The notes under the pieces are model-generated. The model was not told the origin of the DNA. It saw nothing but the letters and a program-made list of their open reading frames with translations, and searched no databases. Below are positions 1 through 8,330 of a stretch of 52,561 bases of DNA, in pieces. Every line of letters starts with the position of its first letter. Position 1 is the first letter of the stretch. The DNA is from Actinomyces succiniciruminis (lineage in GTDB: Bacteria; Actinomycetota; Actinomycetes; Actinomycetales; Actinomycetaceae): contig NZ_LK995482.1 in NCBI RefSeq assembly GCF_900002405.1, positions 1 to 52,561 of the forward strand. The letters are read 5' to 3'. The position numbers were made by a program, and so were the translations under genes.

Positions 1-43
1 ATGTCCTGAGGCAGAACTGTCACCGATGTCCTGAGACATCACA
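1..43. repeat. Tandem/palindromic repeat, possible IS end
   Basis: The ten bases ATGTCCTGAG occur at 1-10 and again at 26-35, a 25-bp period. The second copy lies in a dyad GATGTC-CTGA-GACATC (25-40). The look is that of the outer end of an insertion sequence whose body would lie before base 1, because such ends often carry subterminal repeats of this kind. No transposase is visible, so this identity is a guess. The stretch from 44 to 114 shows nothing recognisable. Confidence 0.3.
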
Positions 44-114
44 ATGCGCCCAGCACCCGCAAACCTCCAAAACTCGTGTACTTGAGGCGAAAGCGTGTTT
101 CAGACGGCCGTCCG

Positions 115-1242
115 TCAGCGCTGCACACGGGCGCCGCCCCCGGCGGCGAGGCGCAGAACCTCGGCCTTGGTGGCCATGCTCGTATCGCCGGGCGTGGTCA
201 TCGCCAGGGCGCCGTGAGCCGCGCCGTACTCGACGGCGGTGGCCAGGTCGCCGGTGTCGATGAGCCCGTAGATCAGCCCGGAGGCGAAGGAGTCGCCGCC
301 GCCAACGCGGTCGAGGATCTCCAGCCCCGGCCGCTGGGTGGAGCGCACGAAACCGTCCTGCCGCGACCAGGCGATCGCCGACCAGTCGTTGACCGTGGCG
401 GTACGCACCTGGCGCAGGGTAGTGGCGGCGACCTTGAAGTTGTCGAAGTCGGCAGTGACCCGCTCGATCATGCGCTCGAAGGCGGTGGTGTCCAGCTTGG
501 ACAGGTTGGCGTCCACGCCCTCCACCTCGTAACCGAGGGAGGCGGTGAAGTCCTCCTCGTTACCGATCATGACGTCCACCAGGCGCGCCAGGCGCCGATT
601 AACCTCCTGGGCCCGCTCAATGCCACCGATCCCCTTCCACAGGGAGGGCCGGTAGTTCAGGTCGTAGGAGACGATCGTGCCGTGGCGGCGGGCGGCACTC
701 ATGGCGGCCTGGGCGACCTCGGCCGCTGACTCGGACAGAGCGGCGAAAATGCCGCCGGTGTGCAGCCAGCGCACCCCGAGGGTGCCGAACAGATACTCGA
801 AGTCGACGTCGTCGGCCCGCAGTTGGGCGATGGCGGTGTTCCCGCGGTCGGACACGCCGACGGCGCCCCGCACCCCGAAGCCGCGCTCGGTGAAGTTCAA
901 CCCGTTGCGGACGGTACGGCCGATGCCGTCGTACGGCGCCCAGGTGATCATGGGGTCGACGCCGCCGGCCAGAATCATGCCCTCGATCAGGTGGCCGACC
1001 TCGTTGTCCGCGAGCGCGGTGACCACGCCGGCACGCAGGCCGAAGCAGCGGGACAGACCGCGGGCGACGTTGTATTCGCCGCCGCCCTCCCACGCCTCGA
1101 AGCGTCTGGCGGTGCGTACTCGCCCCTCGCCCGGGTCCAGGCGCAGCATCACCTCACCCAGGGAGACGACGTCGTAGCGGCACTCCTCGGCGGGGCGCAG
1201 GGTCACCGGCCCGGTGGCAGTGGTTTCGCTGACGGTGCTCAT
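115..1242 (-). CDS. kdgK: 2-keto-3-deoxygluconate kinase (PfkB family)
   Basis: This 375-residue PfkB-family sugar kinase should phosphorylate 2-keto-3-deoxygluconate (KDG) to KDPG in the cytoplasm, the step before the aldolase encoded just upstream. The N-terminal substrate region reads GGGEYNVARGLSRCFG and the C-terminal signature is DRVGGGDSFASGL, whose Asp is the family's catalytic base. I chose the ATG at 1242 because it overlaps the eda stop as ATGA; a start three codons upstream is possible. Translational coupling to eda and the nearby uxuAB genes give the KDG assignment. By sequence alone it could be another ribokinase-like sugar kinase, such as a fructokinase. Confidence 0.85.
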   Translation of the reverse strand: MSTVSETTATGPVTLRPAEECRYDVVSLGEVMLRLDPGEGRVRTARRFEAWEGGGEYNVARGLSRCFGLRAGVVTALADNEVGHLIEGMILAGGVDPMITWAPYDGIGRTVRNGLNFTERGFGVRGAVGVSDRGNTAIAQLRADDVDFEYLFGTLGVRWLHTGGIFAALSESAAEVAQAAMSAARRHGTIVSYDLNYRPSLWKGIGGIERAQEVNRRLARLVDVMIGNEEDFTASLGYEVEGVDANLSKLDTTAFERMIERVTADFDNFKVAATTLRQVRTATVNDWSAIAWSRQDGFVRSTQRPGLEILDRVGGGDSFASGLIYGLIDTGDLATAVEYGAAHGALAMTTPGDTSMATKAEVLRLAAGGGARVQR

Positions 1243-1919
1243 CGGCCGCACTCCTTCGCGATGGCAATGGCCTGGGCGGACAGGCGGGTGATCTGCTTCC
1301 AGTCGCCCGCGGCGACCAGGTCCTTCTTCACCATCCAGGAGCCGCCGCAGGCGCGGATCACGTCGACAGACAGGTAGTCGGCCAGGTTGTCGGCGTTGAC
1401 GCCGCCGGTGGGCACGAAGCCCAAGCCGGGGAACGCGGCGGAAAGCGCCTTGATTGCGGGCACGCCGCCGTTGACCGAGGCCGGGAAGAACTTGACGGTG
1501 TCGATGCCGAGCTCGAGGGCGGCCATGATCCAGGAGGCGTCCGAGCAGGCGGGCAGCGAGAGGACACCGGCGTCCTGGGTGGCGCGCACGACGTCGGCGC
1601 TGAATCCTGGCGACACGATGTACTTCGCGCCGGCGGCGACGGCGGCTTCGACCTGCGCGGTGTTGATGACGGTTCCGGCACCGACAGTGAGGCCCTCGAC
1701 CTCCTGCATGGCGCGGATGGCGTCGGCACCCGCGGCGGTGCGGAAGGTTACCTCCGCCGTGGTGATGCCACCGGCGACCAGCGCCTTGCCGACGTTCACG
1801 CCGTCCTCGGCGGAATCGACGACGACGACCGGCACTACCGGGTTGGCGGCCAGCAGCGCGGCGAGCGACGACTGTGCGGCGGTATCGTCTCGGGCGGGTG
1901 TTTCAATCGTTCCTGTCAT
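1239..1919 (-). CDS. eda: KDPG/KHG aldolase
   Basis: This 226-residue class I aldolase splits 2-keto-3-deoxy-6-phosphogluconate into pyruvate and glyceraldehyde 3-phosphate, the last step of hexuronate breakdown. Visible family marks are EVTFRT (with the catalytic Glu), GAGTV, and KFFPASVNGG, whose Lys forms the Schiff base. The length is usual for the family (about 210). The ATG at 1919 has a good Shine-Dalgarno (AGAGAGG about 8 bases upstream), whereas an in-frame start 60 bases further up has none. Its stop overlaps the kdgK start by four bases, so the two genes are probably co-transcribed. The promoter region upstream carries a dyad and a repeat array. Confidence 0.92.
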   Translation of the reverse strand: MTGTIETPARDDTAAQSSLAALLAANPVVPVVVVDSAEDGVNVGKALVAGGITTAEVTFRTAAGADAIRAMQEVEGLTVGAGTVINTAQVEAAVAAGAKYIVSPGFSADVVRATQDAGVLSLPACSDASWIMAALELGIDTVKFFPASVNGGVPAIKALSAAFPGLGFVPTGGVNADNLADYLSVDVIRACGGSWMVKKDLVAAGDWKQITRLSAQAIAIAKECGR

Positions 1920-1969
1920 TACATTTACCTCTCTGCACCCGCTGATCCGTAGGCGCGTGGTTGCGATTG

Positions 1970-1984
1970 GTTCCGGCACGGAAC
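1970..1984. promoter_or_regulatory. Dyad upstream of eda-kdgK, candidate operator
   Basis: A perfect 15-bp dyad, GTTCCG-GCA-CGGAAC, lies about 50 bases upstream of the eda start. Its position suits an operator for the eda-kdgK unit, perhaps for the LacI regulator encoded at 7109. It lacks the central CG of a typical LacI operator and I found no second copy near uxuB, uidA or uxaC, so the link is speculative. Confidence 0.3.
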
Positions 1985-2020
1985 TTATGCCGGTTTCAGA
2001 ATGCTACTCATGCCACCAGA

Positions 2021-2080
2021 TCGACCGACCTCGGCATGTAACTTCGACCGACCTCGGAAGTTATTCCGACCGACCTCGAG
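2021..2080 (-). repeat. 23-bp repeat array (locus 1, three copies)
   Basis: Three copies of a core that reads GCCGAGGTCGGT on the minus strand lie at 2024-2035, 2047-2058 and 2069-2080 (spacing 23 and 22). The linker reads CGAAGTTACAT on the minus strand. The same unit and linker recur at 26196-26253 and 50778-50857. The array sits between the eda promoter and uxuA and runs into the last codons of uxuA. Confidence 0.85.
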
Positions 2081-3167
2081 GGTTGGAGGCGGGGCGGGAC
2101 TTGAGTTTGGCGGTGGCCTCATACAGGCCGTTGATGTAGGTGGCTCCCAGGGCGCGGTCGTACAGCGGGTAGCCGGGGCGGCCGGTCTCGCCCCAGATCA
2201 TGCGGCCGTGGTCGGGGCGCACGTAGACGTCGGGGCAGGTGTCGTAGATGGCCTCGACGATGGCGGCCATGTCCAGGCTGCCGTCGGCGGACAGGTGCTG
2301 CGCCTCTTGGAAGTGCTTGGGGCCCAGGTGCTTGACATTGCGCACGTGGGCGGCGGCGATGCTGCCGCGCCCACCGAATTCGCGGAAGATCGCGGGCACG
2401 TCGTTGTCCGGGTTGGAGCCGAGGGACCCGGAGCACACGCACAGGGAGTTGGCCGGGGAGTCGACCAGGCCCACGATGGCGTCCAGATCGTCCCGGTTCT
2501 TGCACACGCGCGGCAGGCCGAACAGGTCCCAGGCGGGGTCATCGGGGTGGACCGCCAGGCGGATGCCGACCCTTTCACAGGTGGGGATGACGCCCTGAAG
2601 GAAGTAGCGGTAGTGCTCGCGCATTCGGGCGTGGTCGATGCCCTCGTACAGGGCGAGCACCTCCTCCAGCCGGCCCAGCCGCTCGGGCTCCCAGCCGGGC
2701 AGGGTCAGCCCGCCGGAGGCGCGCTCGGTCATGGCGACGATCTCGCGCGGTCCCATGCCCTCGACGTCGGCGTGGTTGTAGTACAGGCAGGTGGAGCCGT
2801 CCTCGTTGCGGTGGTACAACTCGGTGCGCAACCAGTCGAACACCGGCATGAAGTTGTAAATGACCACCTTGATGCCGAACGCCGCCAGGTTCTCCAAGGT
2901 CTGGCAGTAGTTGGCGATGTAGGCGTCACGGCTGGGCAGTCCCAGCTTGATGTCCTCGTGGACATTGACGGACTCGATCACCTCACACTCGAGGCCCTGG
3001 GCATGTACCCGATCCACCAGGGCGCCGATGTCCTCCCGGCTCCAGACCTCGCCCGCGGCGTACTGGTCCAACACCCCCATGATGCCGGTCATGCCGGGTA
3101 TCTGGCGCACATGCTCCAGGGGGATCGGGTCGTAGGCCTCCCCATACCAGCGGAAGGTCATCTTCAT
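2061..3167 (-). CDS. uxuA: Mannonate dehydratase
   Basis: This 368-residue enzyme dehydrates D-mannonate to 2-keto-3-deoxygluconate. The N-terminus [10 protein letters not shown] and the conserved blocks [34 protein letters not shown] and [11 protein letters not shown], which carry the His/Cys/Asp metal ligands of the family, are all present. The length matches UxuA proteins. Its start overlaps the uxuB stop by four bases (ATGA), so it is the second gene of a uxuB-uxuA unit. The last residues (RGRSE) and the stop codon are encoded inside a copy of the 23-bp repeat, so the native C-terminus was probably altered by that element. Confidence 0.93.
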   Translation of the reverse strand: MKMTFRWYGEAYDPIPLEHVRQIPGMTGIMGVLDQYAAGEVWSREDIGALVDRVHAQGLECEVIESVNVHEDIKLGLPSRDAYIANYCQTLENLAAFGIKVVIYNFMPVFDWLRTELYHRNEDGSTCLYYNHADVEGMGPREIVAMTERASGGLTLPGWEPERLGRLEEVLALYEGIDHARMREHYRYFLQGVIPTCERVGIRLAVHPDDPAWDLFGLPRVCKNRDDLDAIVGLVDSPANSLCVCSGSLGSNPDNDVPAIFREFGGRGSIAAAHVRNVKHLGPKHFQEAQHLSADGSLDMAAIVEAIYDTCPDVYVRPDHGRMIWGETGRPGYPLYDRALGATYINGLYEATAKLKSRPASNPRGRSE

Positions 3168-4777
3168 GGCAGCATCTCCTCCTCGATGGTGGTGCGCACG
3201 GCGCCGGGGCCGGCGAGTAGTCGCGCCAGCAGTGTCTCGATCTTGACGGCCAGCGGGGTGGTGTACAGGTCCAGGGCGAACAGGGTCGGGTCGGACAGGA
3301 TGGGTCGCAGTGCGGCGTGGATGGCCGCGGCGTCGGAGCTCCCGCCCAGGGACAGACCGGCCACGTGGGCGTGCAGCTCCTCATAGCGCGGATCGGAGGA
3401 CGGCGTGAAGGGCGCACCGTCGTCGGCAATGCCCGTCAGATAGCGGCACCACAGGGCGATCACCAGCGGGATGGCCGTCAGGCCGCCCAGGTCCAGGCCG
3501 CGTTCGCGGTAGCGCAGCAGGGTCTGTCCGAAGCGGATCGGCAGCTTCTGCGAGGTGTCCATGGCGATGCGGGCCGGGTCGTCGGGCAGGTAGGGGTTGG
3601 TGAAGCGGGTTCCCAGGACCTCGGTGAGGAAATCCGCGGGGGCTACGACGCCGGGATCGGAGACCACCGGCAGGCCCTCGTCCCAGCCCAGGCGGCTGAC
3701 CAGCGCTTCCAGGGCCGGGTCGCGCATCTCCGCATCAATCGTGGGCATCCGCAGTAGGCAGCCGGCGACGGCGAGAGCCGTGTGCAGCGGGTTGAGGCAG
3801 GTGGTGACCTTCATGTTCTCGAACTTGTCGCACACCTCGCGTGCGACCACGTGGGCGCCGGCCTGTTCGAAGGGCGGGCGGGCGGCGGCGAAGGCGTCCT
3901 CAATGATCAGGTACTCGGTGGGTTCGGCGTTGACGAAGCCGGCCATCGCGGTGCGTCCACGGGTGGCCAGCGCCATGTCGGTGAAGCCGAGCCGGGCCAG
4001 GTCGTCACTGACGGCCGGGCTGGGTCGCGGGGTGATCTTGTCGATGACGGTGATGGGGAAGGCGACGCGGGTCGGGTCGGCCAGCCAGGCGAGGAAACTC
4101 TCCGCCGCGGAGCCGGCCTGCACCCAGCCGCGGGCGATGACGGTGATCGCCTCTCGCAGCCGGTCGCCGTTGTGGCTGAAGTTGTCGCAGCTCATCAGGG
4201 TGATGGGGGCGCCGCCCGCCTCGTAGCGGGTCAGCAGAAGGGCCGCGAGCACCGCCATGGCGTGGGGCTGGTAACCGTGGGGATCGGTGGCGACGGCGTC
4301 GGCGAGCTCCGGCAGGAGTCGGCCGGCGCCGTCGTGAACGGCGTAGCCCTTCTCGGTGATGGTCAGGGAGACAAGCGTGACCTCTGGATCGGCGGCGAGT
4401 GCGAACAGACGGGCGAGGTCGCCCTCGCGGCGGGTGACCAGGGCCTCGCACACCCCGGCGATGGCGCGCAGATCGCGGCCGCCGTCGGGATTGAGGATGA
4501 CCGAGAGGGTGAGTAGGTCGTGGGTACCGAGCCGGGCGTTGAAGCCGGCCGGGTCGGTGGTGACGACGGCGGTAATGGGCCAGTGGTGTCCGGCGGCGAT
4601 GAGGTCGTCGGCGATGCGTGCCAGGAAGACGCGGAAGATATTGCCGGCACCCAGGTGGAGCCAGCGCGGATGGCGTCTCCCCGCGGCCTGCATGGCGGCG
4701 ACGTCGAAGCCGGGCGTGACGACACCCGCGTCCCGGAACGCGTCCCGATCCTGCAGACCCTCTATGGTCAGTTTCAT
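3164..4777 (-). CDS. uxuB: Fructuronate reductase (mannitol dehydrogenase family)
   Basis: This 537-residue member of the polyol/mannitol dehydrogenase superfamily should reduce D-fructuronate to D-mannonate with NADH. The N-terminal Rossmann region contains [17 protein letters not shown], and the catalytic region contains [16 protein letters not shown], the K-x5-N-x2-H type motif of the family. The frame is open for another 67 codons upstream, but the ATG at 4777 starts the conserved MKLTIEG and follows AAAGGAG at a proper distance. It heads the unit with uxuA and is divergent from uidA across a 444-base region with inverted motifs. Pairing with mannonate dehydratase makes fructuronate a better substrate guess than mannitol or tagaturonate. 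Confidence 0.88.
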   Translation of the reverse strand: MKLTIEGLQDRDAFRDAGVVTPGFDVAAMQAAGRRHPRWLHLGAGNIFRVFLARIADDLIAAGHHWPITAVVTTDPAGFNARLGTHDLLTLSVILNPDGGRDLRAIAGVCEALVTRREGDLARLFALAADPEVTLVSLTITEKGYAVHDGAGRLLPELADAVATDPHGYQPHAMAVLAALLLTRYEAGGAPITLMSCDNFSHNGDRLREAITVIARGWVQAGSAAESFLAWLADPTRVAFPITVIDKITPRPSPAVSDDLARLGFTDMALATRGRTAMAGFVNAEPTEYLIIEDAFAAARPPFEQAGAHVVAREVCDKFENMKVTTCLNPLHTALAVAGCLLRMPTIDAEMRDPALEALVSRLGWDEGLPVVSDPGVVAPADFLTEVLGTRFTNPYLPDDPARIAMDTSQKLPIRFGQTLLRYRERGLDLGGLTAIPLVIALWCRYLTGIADDGAPFTPSSDPRYEELHAHVAGLSLGGSSDAAAIHAALRPILSDPTLFALDLYTTPLAVKIETLLARLLAGPGAVRTTIEEEMLP

Positions 4778-4847
4778 GGGCGGATCGGCTCCTTTGCTGC
4801 GGACGCTGCTGAATGCAGATTCTCTCCCGGACGGCAGCGACATCCCC

Positions 4848-5095
4848 AGTTGCCACGAGTTGCCAAAGACCACCCGACCGCCGTGGAGCCCTCCGGAGCC
4901 TGGGAGGCGTGCTACCGCCCCTCTGCTACGAGCTTTTGTGCTCTGCTGTGCACCTATTTGCCACACACCAGGGTGCAAAAGCTCGAAACAGATGACAAAA
5001 GCTCGCAGTAGGCGCTGGAGCAGGAAGTGCCTTCAGGCACGGACGCCGTCGGCCGCACCTTCACCCTCTGCTTCAAGTGGCAACAAACGGCAACT
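4848..5095. repeat. Nested inverted short-motif array, uxuB-uidA divergent region
   Basis: Two AGTTGCCA copies (4848-4855, 4858-4865) and a CGAGCTTTTGTGC (4929-4941) face two inverted inner copies, GCAAAAGCTCG (4975-4985) and ACAAAAGCTCG (4995-5005, spacing 20). Further out are inverted TGGCAAC (5078-5084) and CGGCAACT (5088-5095, spacing 10). The motif order is mirrored around about 4958. It occupies the divergent promoter region of uxuBA and uidA, so it could hold operators, although its layout resembles the arrays found elsewhere at gene ends. Confidence 0.7.
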
Positions 5096-5221
5096 CGTAG
5101 GCGGATCAGGGACTAAGTTGTGGGATGGCAATGTAGTTCACCACACACGCCCCCGCAGAATCCACGCTCCACGACGGCGCGGTGGAGCAGGCCTCTGCGG
5201 GCGACAGACAAGGGAGCCCGC

Positions 5222-7039
5222 ATGCTGTCCGTACGCAATTCCGCCTCGCGCACAGTCGTGTCCCTCGACGGGGTGTGGCGCTTCCAGCTCGACCCGGAGG
5301 ACCGCGGTCAGGCCGAGCGTTGGTTCGCCACACCCCTGCCCGCACCGCGCCCCATGCCGGTGCCCGCCTCCTACAACGACATCACCATCGCCCCCGAGGT
5401 CCACGACCACGTGGGTCCTGCATGGTACGAGCGCGAGGCCGTCGCCCCGCACAATCTGGGCGAGGACCGACTGGTTCTACGTTTCGGCTCCGTGACCCAT
5501 GAGGCGCGTGTGTGGGTCGACGGCGTCGAGGTTGCCCAGCACACGGGCGGTTACCTTCCTTTCGAGGCCGACATCACCGACCATGTGACGGCTGGGCGCG
5601 ACTTCCGCATCACCGTGCGCGTGGACAATCGACTGTCCTGGCAGTCCATCCCCGTGGGCTTCCTCGCGGAGGACGCCCAGGGACGCACCGTGCAGCGTTA
5701 CTTCCACGACTTCTTCAACTACGCGGGCATCCACCGCTCGGTCGTGCTCTATACCCGGCCGCGGATCGCCGTCACCGACGTCACCATCGTCACCGACTAC
5801 GCCACCGGCCCCGAGGGCACCGCCGGACGCGTCACCTACACCGTTGAGGCGGAGGGCGCCGAGCACGTCCACGTCGTCGTCAAGGATGCCGCCGGTGCGG
5901 AGGTCGCCCATGCCGAAGGCGCCGCCGGGACGCTCACCATCGACAACGTAAACCTATGGCAGCCCGGTTCCGGCTACCTGTACACGCTGGAGGTGCACGC
6001 CCGCGGCTCCGCGGACGGCGGCGCGGGTGAGGACGTCTACCCGCAGCGCTTCGGCGTGCGCACCGTGACGGTGCGCGACTCGCAGTTCCTCATCAACGGG
6101 GAGCCGTTCTACTTCCGCGGCTACGGCCGTCACGAGGACAACCTGGTCCGAGGCAAGGGACACGATCCTGCGCTCATGGTCCATGACTTCGAGCTGATGG
6201 AGTGGCAGGGCGCGAACTCCTTCCGCACCTCCCACTACCCCTACGCCGAGGAGGTCATGGACTACGCCGATGAACGCGGCTTCGTGGTGATCGACGAAAC
6301 GGCGGCGGTCGGACTTAACACGGCCATCATCGGCGGCTTCTTCGGGGGCGATCCGATTCCCTTGTTCAGCGAGGACCACGTGAACGCACATACGCAGGCG
6401 GCTCACGCCGACCACATCCGCGAGTTGATCGCCCGAGACAAGAATCACCCGTGCGTAGTGCTGTGGTCGCTGGCCAACGAGCCGGAGAGCAACACCGAGG
6501 CCTCATTGCGATACTTCGAGCCTCTTGCCGCCGCGGCCCGGGAAGCGGACCCGACCCGACCGGTCGGCTATGTCAATGTGATGATGGGACAGCCCGCCCA
6601 GGAGCGGGTGGTTGACCTGTTCGACGTGGTCATGCTCAACCGTTACTACGGCTGGTACGTGAACAACGGCGACCTGCCGGCCGCCGAGGCGGGACTGCGA
6701 GCGGAGATCGACGCCTGGATCGAGCGGGCACCGGGCAAGCCGATCCTGTTCACCGAGTATGGGGCCGACACGCTGTCCGGTATGCGGGATCTGCTGCGCC
6801 GCCCGTGGTCCGAGGAGTTTCAGGTGGACCTGCTGGCCATGTACCACCGCGTCTTCGACGCCTACCCGCAGATCGTGGGTGAGCAGATGTGGAATTTCGC
6901 CGACTTCCAGACCGGGACCGGCACCACCCGAGTCGGCGGCAACAAGAAGGGCATGTTCACCCGGTCGCGCGAACCCAAGCAGAATGCCTTCGTGGTGCGA
7001 GACCGTTGGCTGGGCAAGCGGCGCAGCCACGAGTGTTGA
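5222..7039 (+). CDS. uidA: Beta-glucuronidase (GH2)
   Basis: This 605-residue glycoside hydrolase family 2 enzyme should release glucuronic acid from beta-glucuronides; E. coli UidA is 603 residues. The N-terminal jelly-roll and Ig-like domains are followed by a TIM barrel with the acid/base Glu in WSLANEPES (about residue 420) and the nucleophile Glu in FTEYGADT (about 512). The NKKGMFTR block near the C-terminus contains the N-x-K pair that recognises the glucuronate carboxylate, which supports glucuronidase over galactosidase. I see no signal peptide, so it is cytoplasmic and the substrate must be imported. The ATG at 5222 starts the conserved domain and follows AAGGGAG. It is the first gene of uidA-lacI-uxaC. 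Confidence 0.94.
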   Translation: MLSVRNSASRTVVSLDGVWRFQLDPEDRGQAERWFATPLPAPRPMPVPASYNDITIAPEVHDHVGPAWYEREAVAPHNLGEDRLVLRFGSVTHEARVWVDGVEVAQHTGGYLPFEADITDHVTAGRDFRITVRVDNRLSWQSIPVGFLAEDAQGRTVQRYFHDFFNYAGIHRSVVLYTRPRIAVTDVTIVTDYATGPEGTAGRVTYTVEAEGAEHVHVVVKDAAGAEVAHAEGAAGTLTIDNVNLWQPGSGYLYTLEVHARGSADGGAGEDVYPQRFGVRTVTVRDSQFLINGEPFYFRGYGRHEDNLVRGKGHDPALMVHDFELMEWQGANSFRTSHYPYAEEVMDYADERGFVVIDETAAVGLNTAIIGGFFGGDPIPLFSEDHVNAHTQAAHADHIRELIARDKNHPCVVLWSLANEPESNTEASLRYFEPLAAAAREADPTRPVGYVNVMMGQPAQERVVDLFDVVMLNRYYGWYVNNGDLPAAEAGLRAEIDAWIERAPGKPILFTEYGADTLSGMRDLLRRPWSEEFQVDLLAMYHRVFDAYPQIVGEQMWNFADFQTGTGTTRVGGNKKGMFTRSREPKQNAFVVRDRWLGKRRSHEC

Positions 7040-7108
7040 CCCGCTCACTCGCTTCGGACGCCCGGCCGCGACAATGCAGCACCGCCCGCCACTCGGAAAG
7101 GAGCACGC

Positions 7109-8221
7109 TTGCCAACCACAGTCTCGGACGACGACACCACCGCCTTAGCCGACGTCGACAATGCCTCGACGCGTCCACAGGGCGCAGAGGAGCGCGGGCG
7201 CGACAAGCCCATCACGATCTACGACATCGCCGCCGCGGCCGGGGTGGCGCCATCGACCGTGTCCCGCGCGCTGACCCGCCCCGGCCGGGTGTCCGCCGAG
7301 ACCGCCGACCGCATCCACGCCGTCGCCGAACAGTTGGGCTACAAGCGCACTCGGCCCCGCCGTCCCGCCGACTCCGCGGAGGAAACCTATGTGATCGCGC
7401 TGGCGATCGCCGACGTCGGCAACCCCTTCTTCAGCCGGGTCATGATCGGCCTGCAGGAGTCGGCACGCGCCAACGGGTACACGGTGCTGCTGGTCGATTC
7501 CCGGGAGAACGCCGCCGAGGAGAGGGCCGCCATCGGGAAGGTACTGCACCTGATCGACGGGATCGTCCTGGCCTCCTCCCGCATGAGCAACTCGGCGATC
7601 CAACAGTTCAACCGGGCCGTGCCCGTGGTGTCGCTGAACCGGCAGGTTCCCGGCGTCACCTCGATCCTGTCGGACTCCGTACAGGGGATGCGCGCCGTCG
7701 TCGAGCACCTGGCCGCCCACGGGCATAGCGAGCTGACCTACCTGGCGGGGCCGCCGGACTCATGGTCCAACGGCACTCGCTGGGAGGGGCTGACCCGCGC
7801 CTGTCATGCCCTCGGCCTGCGCCCGCGCCGGATCGGGCCCTTCTCCCCCACCATCGGCGGTGGACTGCACGCCTTGGAGACGTGGGGCCGCCACCCGACC
7901 AGTGCCGTTGTCGGCTACAACGACCTCCTGGCGATCGGCTTCATGAAGGCGGCGGTCGCTCGCGGCCTGCGTGTGCCCGAGGATGTATCGATCATCGGCG
8001 TGGACAACGTGGACCTGTCCGCCCTGACCAACCCGGGGCTCACCTCCTTGGCGGCCGGGTCGCGGCGGCTGGGCATGCGGGCGGCGACGGCGATCGTCGG
8101 GCACCTGCGCCACCGGTCCCAGCCGCAGCCGGCGGTCACCATGCTGGAGATGTCCCTGCAGGAGAGGGAGAGCGTCGGACCGGCGCCCGTGGCGCCACCC
8201 GTCCTGCCGCCCGTCACCTGA
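7109..8221 (+). CDS. LacI-family transcriptional regulator, probably of glucuronate genes
   Basis: This 370-residue regulator has an N-terminal tail of about 35 residues, then a LacI helix-turn-helix (TIYDIAAAAGVAPSTVSRAL) and hinge (AEQLGYKRTR), then a periplasmic-binding-protein-like sugar domain containing the usual blocks VGYNDLLAIGF and SIIGVDNVDLS. The start is a TTG at 7109 preceded by GGAAAGGAG with good spacing. Its place between uidA and uxaC makes glucuronate or a derivative the likely effector and the local hexuronate genes the likely targets. No operator typical of LacI was found upstream of uidA, so target sites are unknown. Confidence 0.88.
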   Translation: MPTTVSDDDTTALADVDNASTRPQGAEERGRDKPITIYDIAAAAGVAPSTVSRALTRPGRVSAETADRIHAVAEQLGYKRTRPRRPADSAEETYVIALAIADVGNPFFSRVMIGLQESARANGYTVLLVDSRENAAEERAAIGKVLHLIDGIVLASSRMSNSAIQQFNRAVPVVSLNRQVPGVTSILSDSVQGMRAVVEHLAAHGHSELTYLAGPPDSWSNGTRWEGLTRACHALGLRPRRIGPFSPTIGGGLHALETWGRHPTSAVVGYNDLLAIGFMKAAVARGLRVPEDVSIIGVDNVDLSALTNPGLTSLAAGSRRLGMRAATAIVGHLRHRSQPQPAVTMLEMSLQERESVGPAPVAPPVLPPVT

Positions 8222-8330
8222 GCCCGGCCTCCCCCACCCGATGACGGCGCCCCGCGCGGGGCAGTCCGCAATCGGCATCGTCGTCGGCCGCCATGCCCCA
8301 GTATCAGCACCAGTTACCAAGGAGCCCGTC

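Noticed and set aside
2001-3386. A 461-codon plus-strand frame across uxuA
   Set aside because: It lies opposite uxuA and the end of uxuB, has the repetitive Val/Gly/Ala/His-rich content of antisense GC DNA, and no domain.
8249-8262. GCCCCGCGCGGGGC palindrome before uxaC as a terminator
   Set aside because: It is a short, loopless GC palindrome expected by chance in this DNA, and uxaC is probably co-transcribed with the genes before it.
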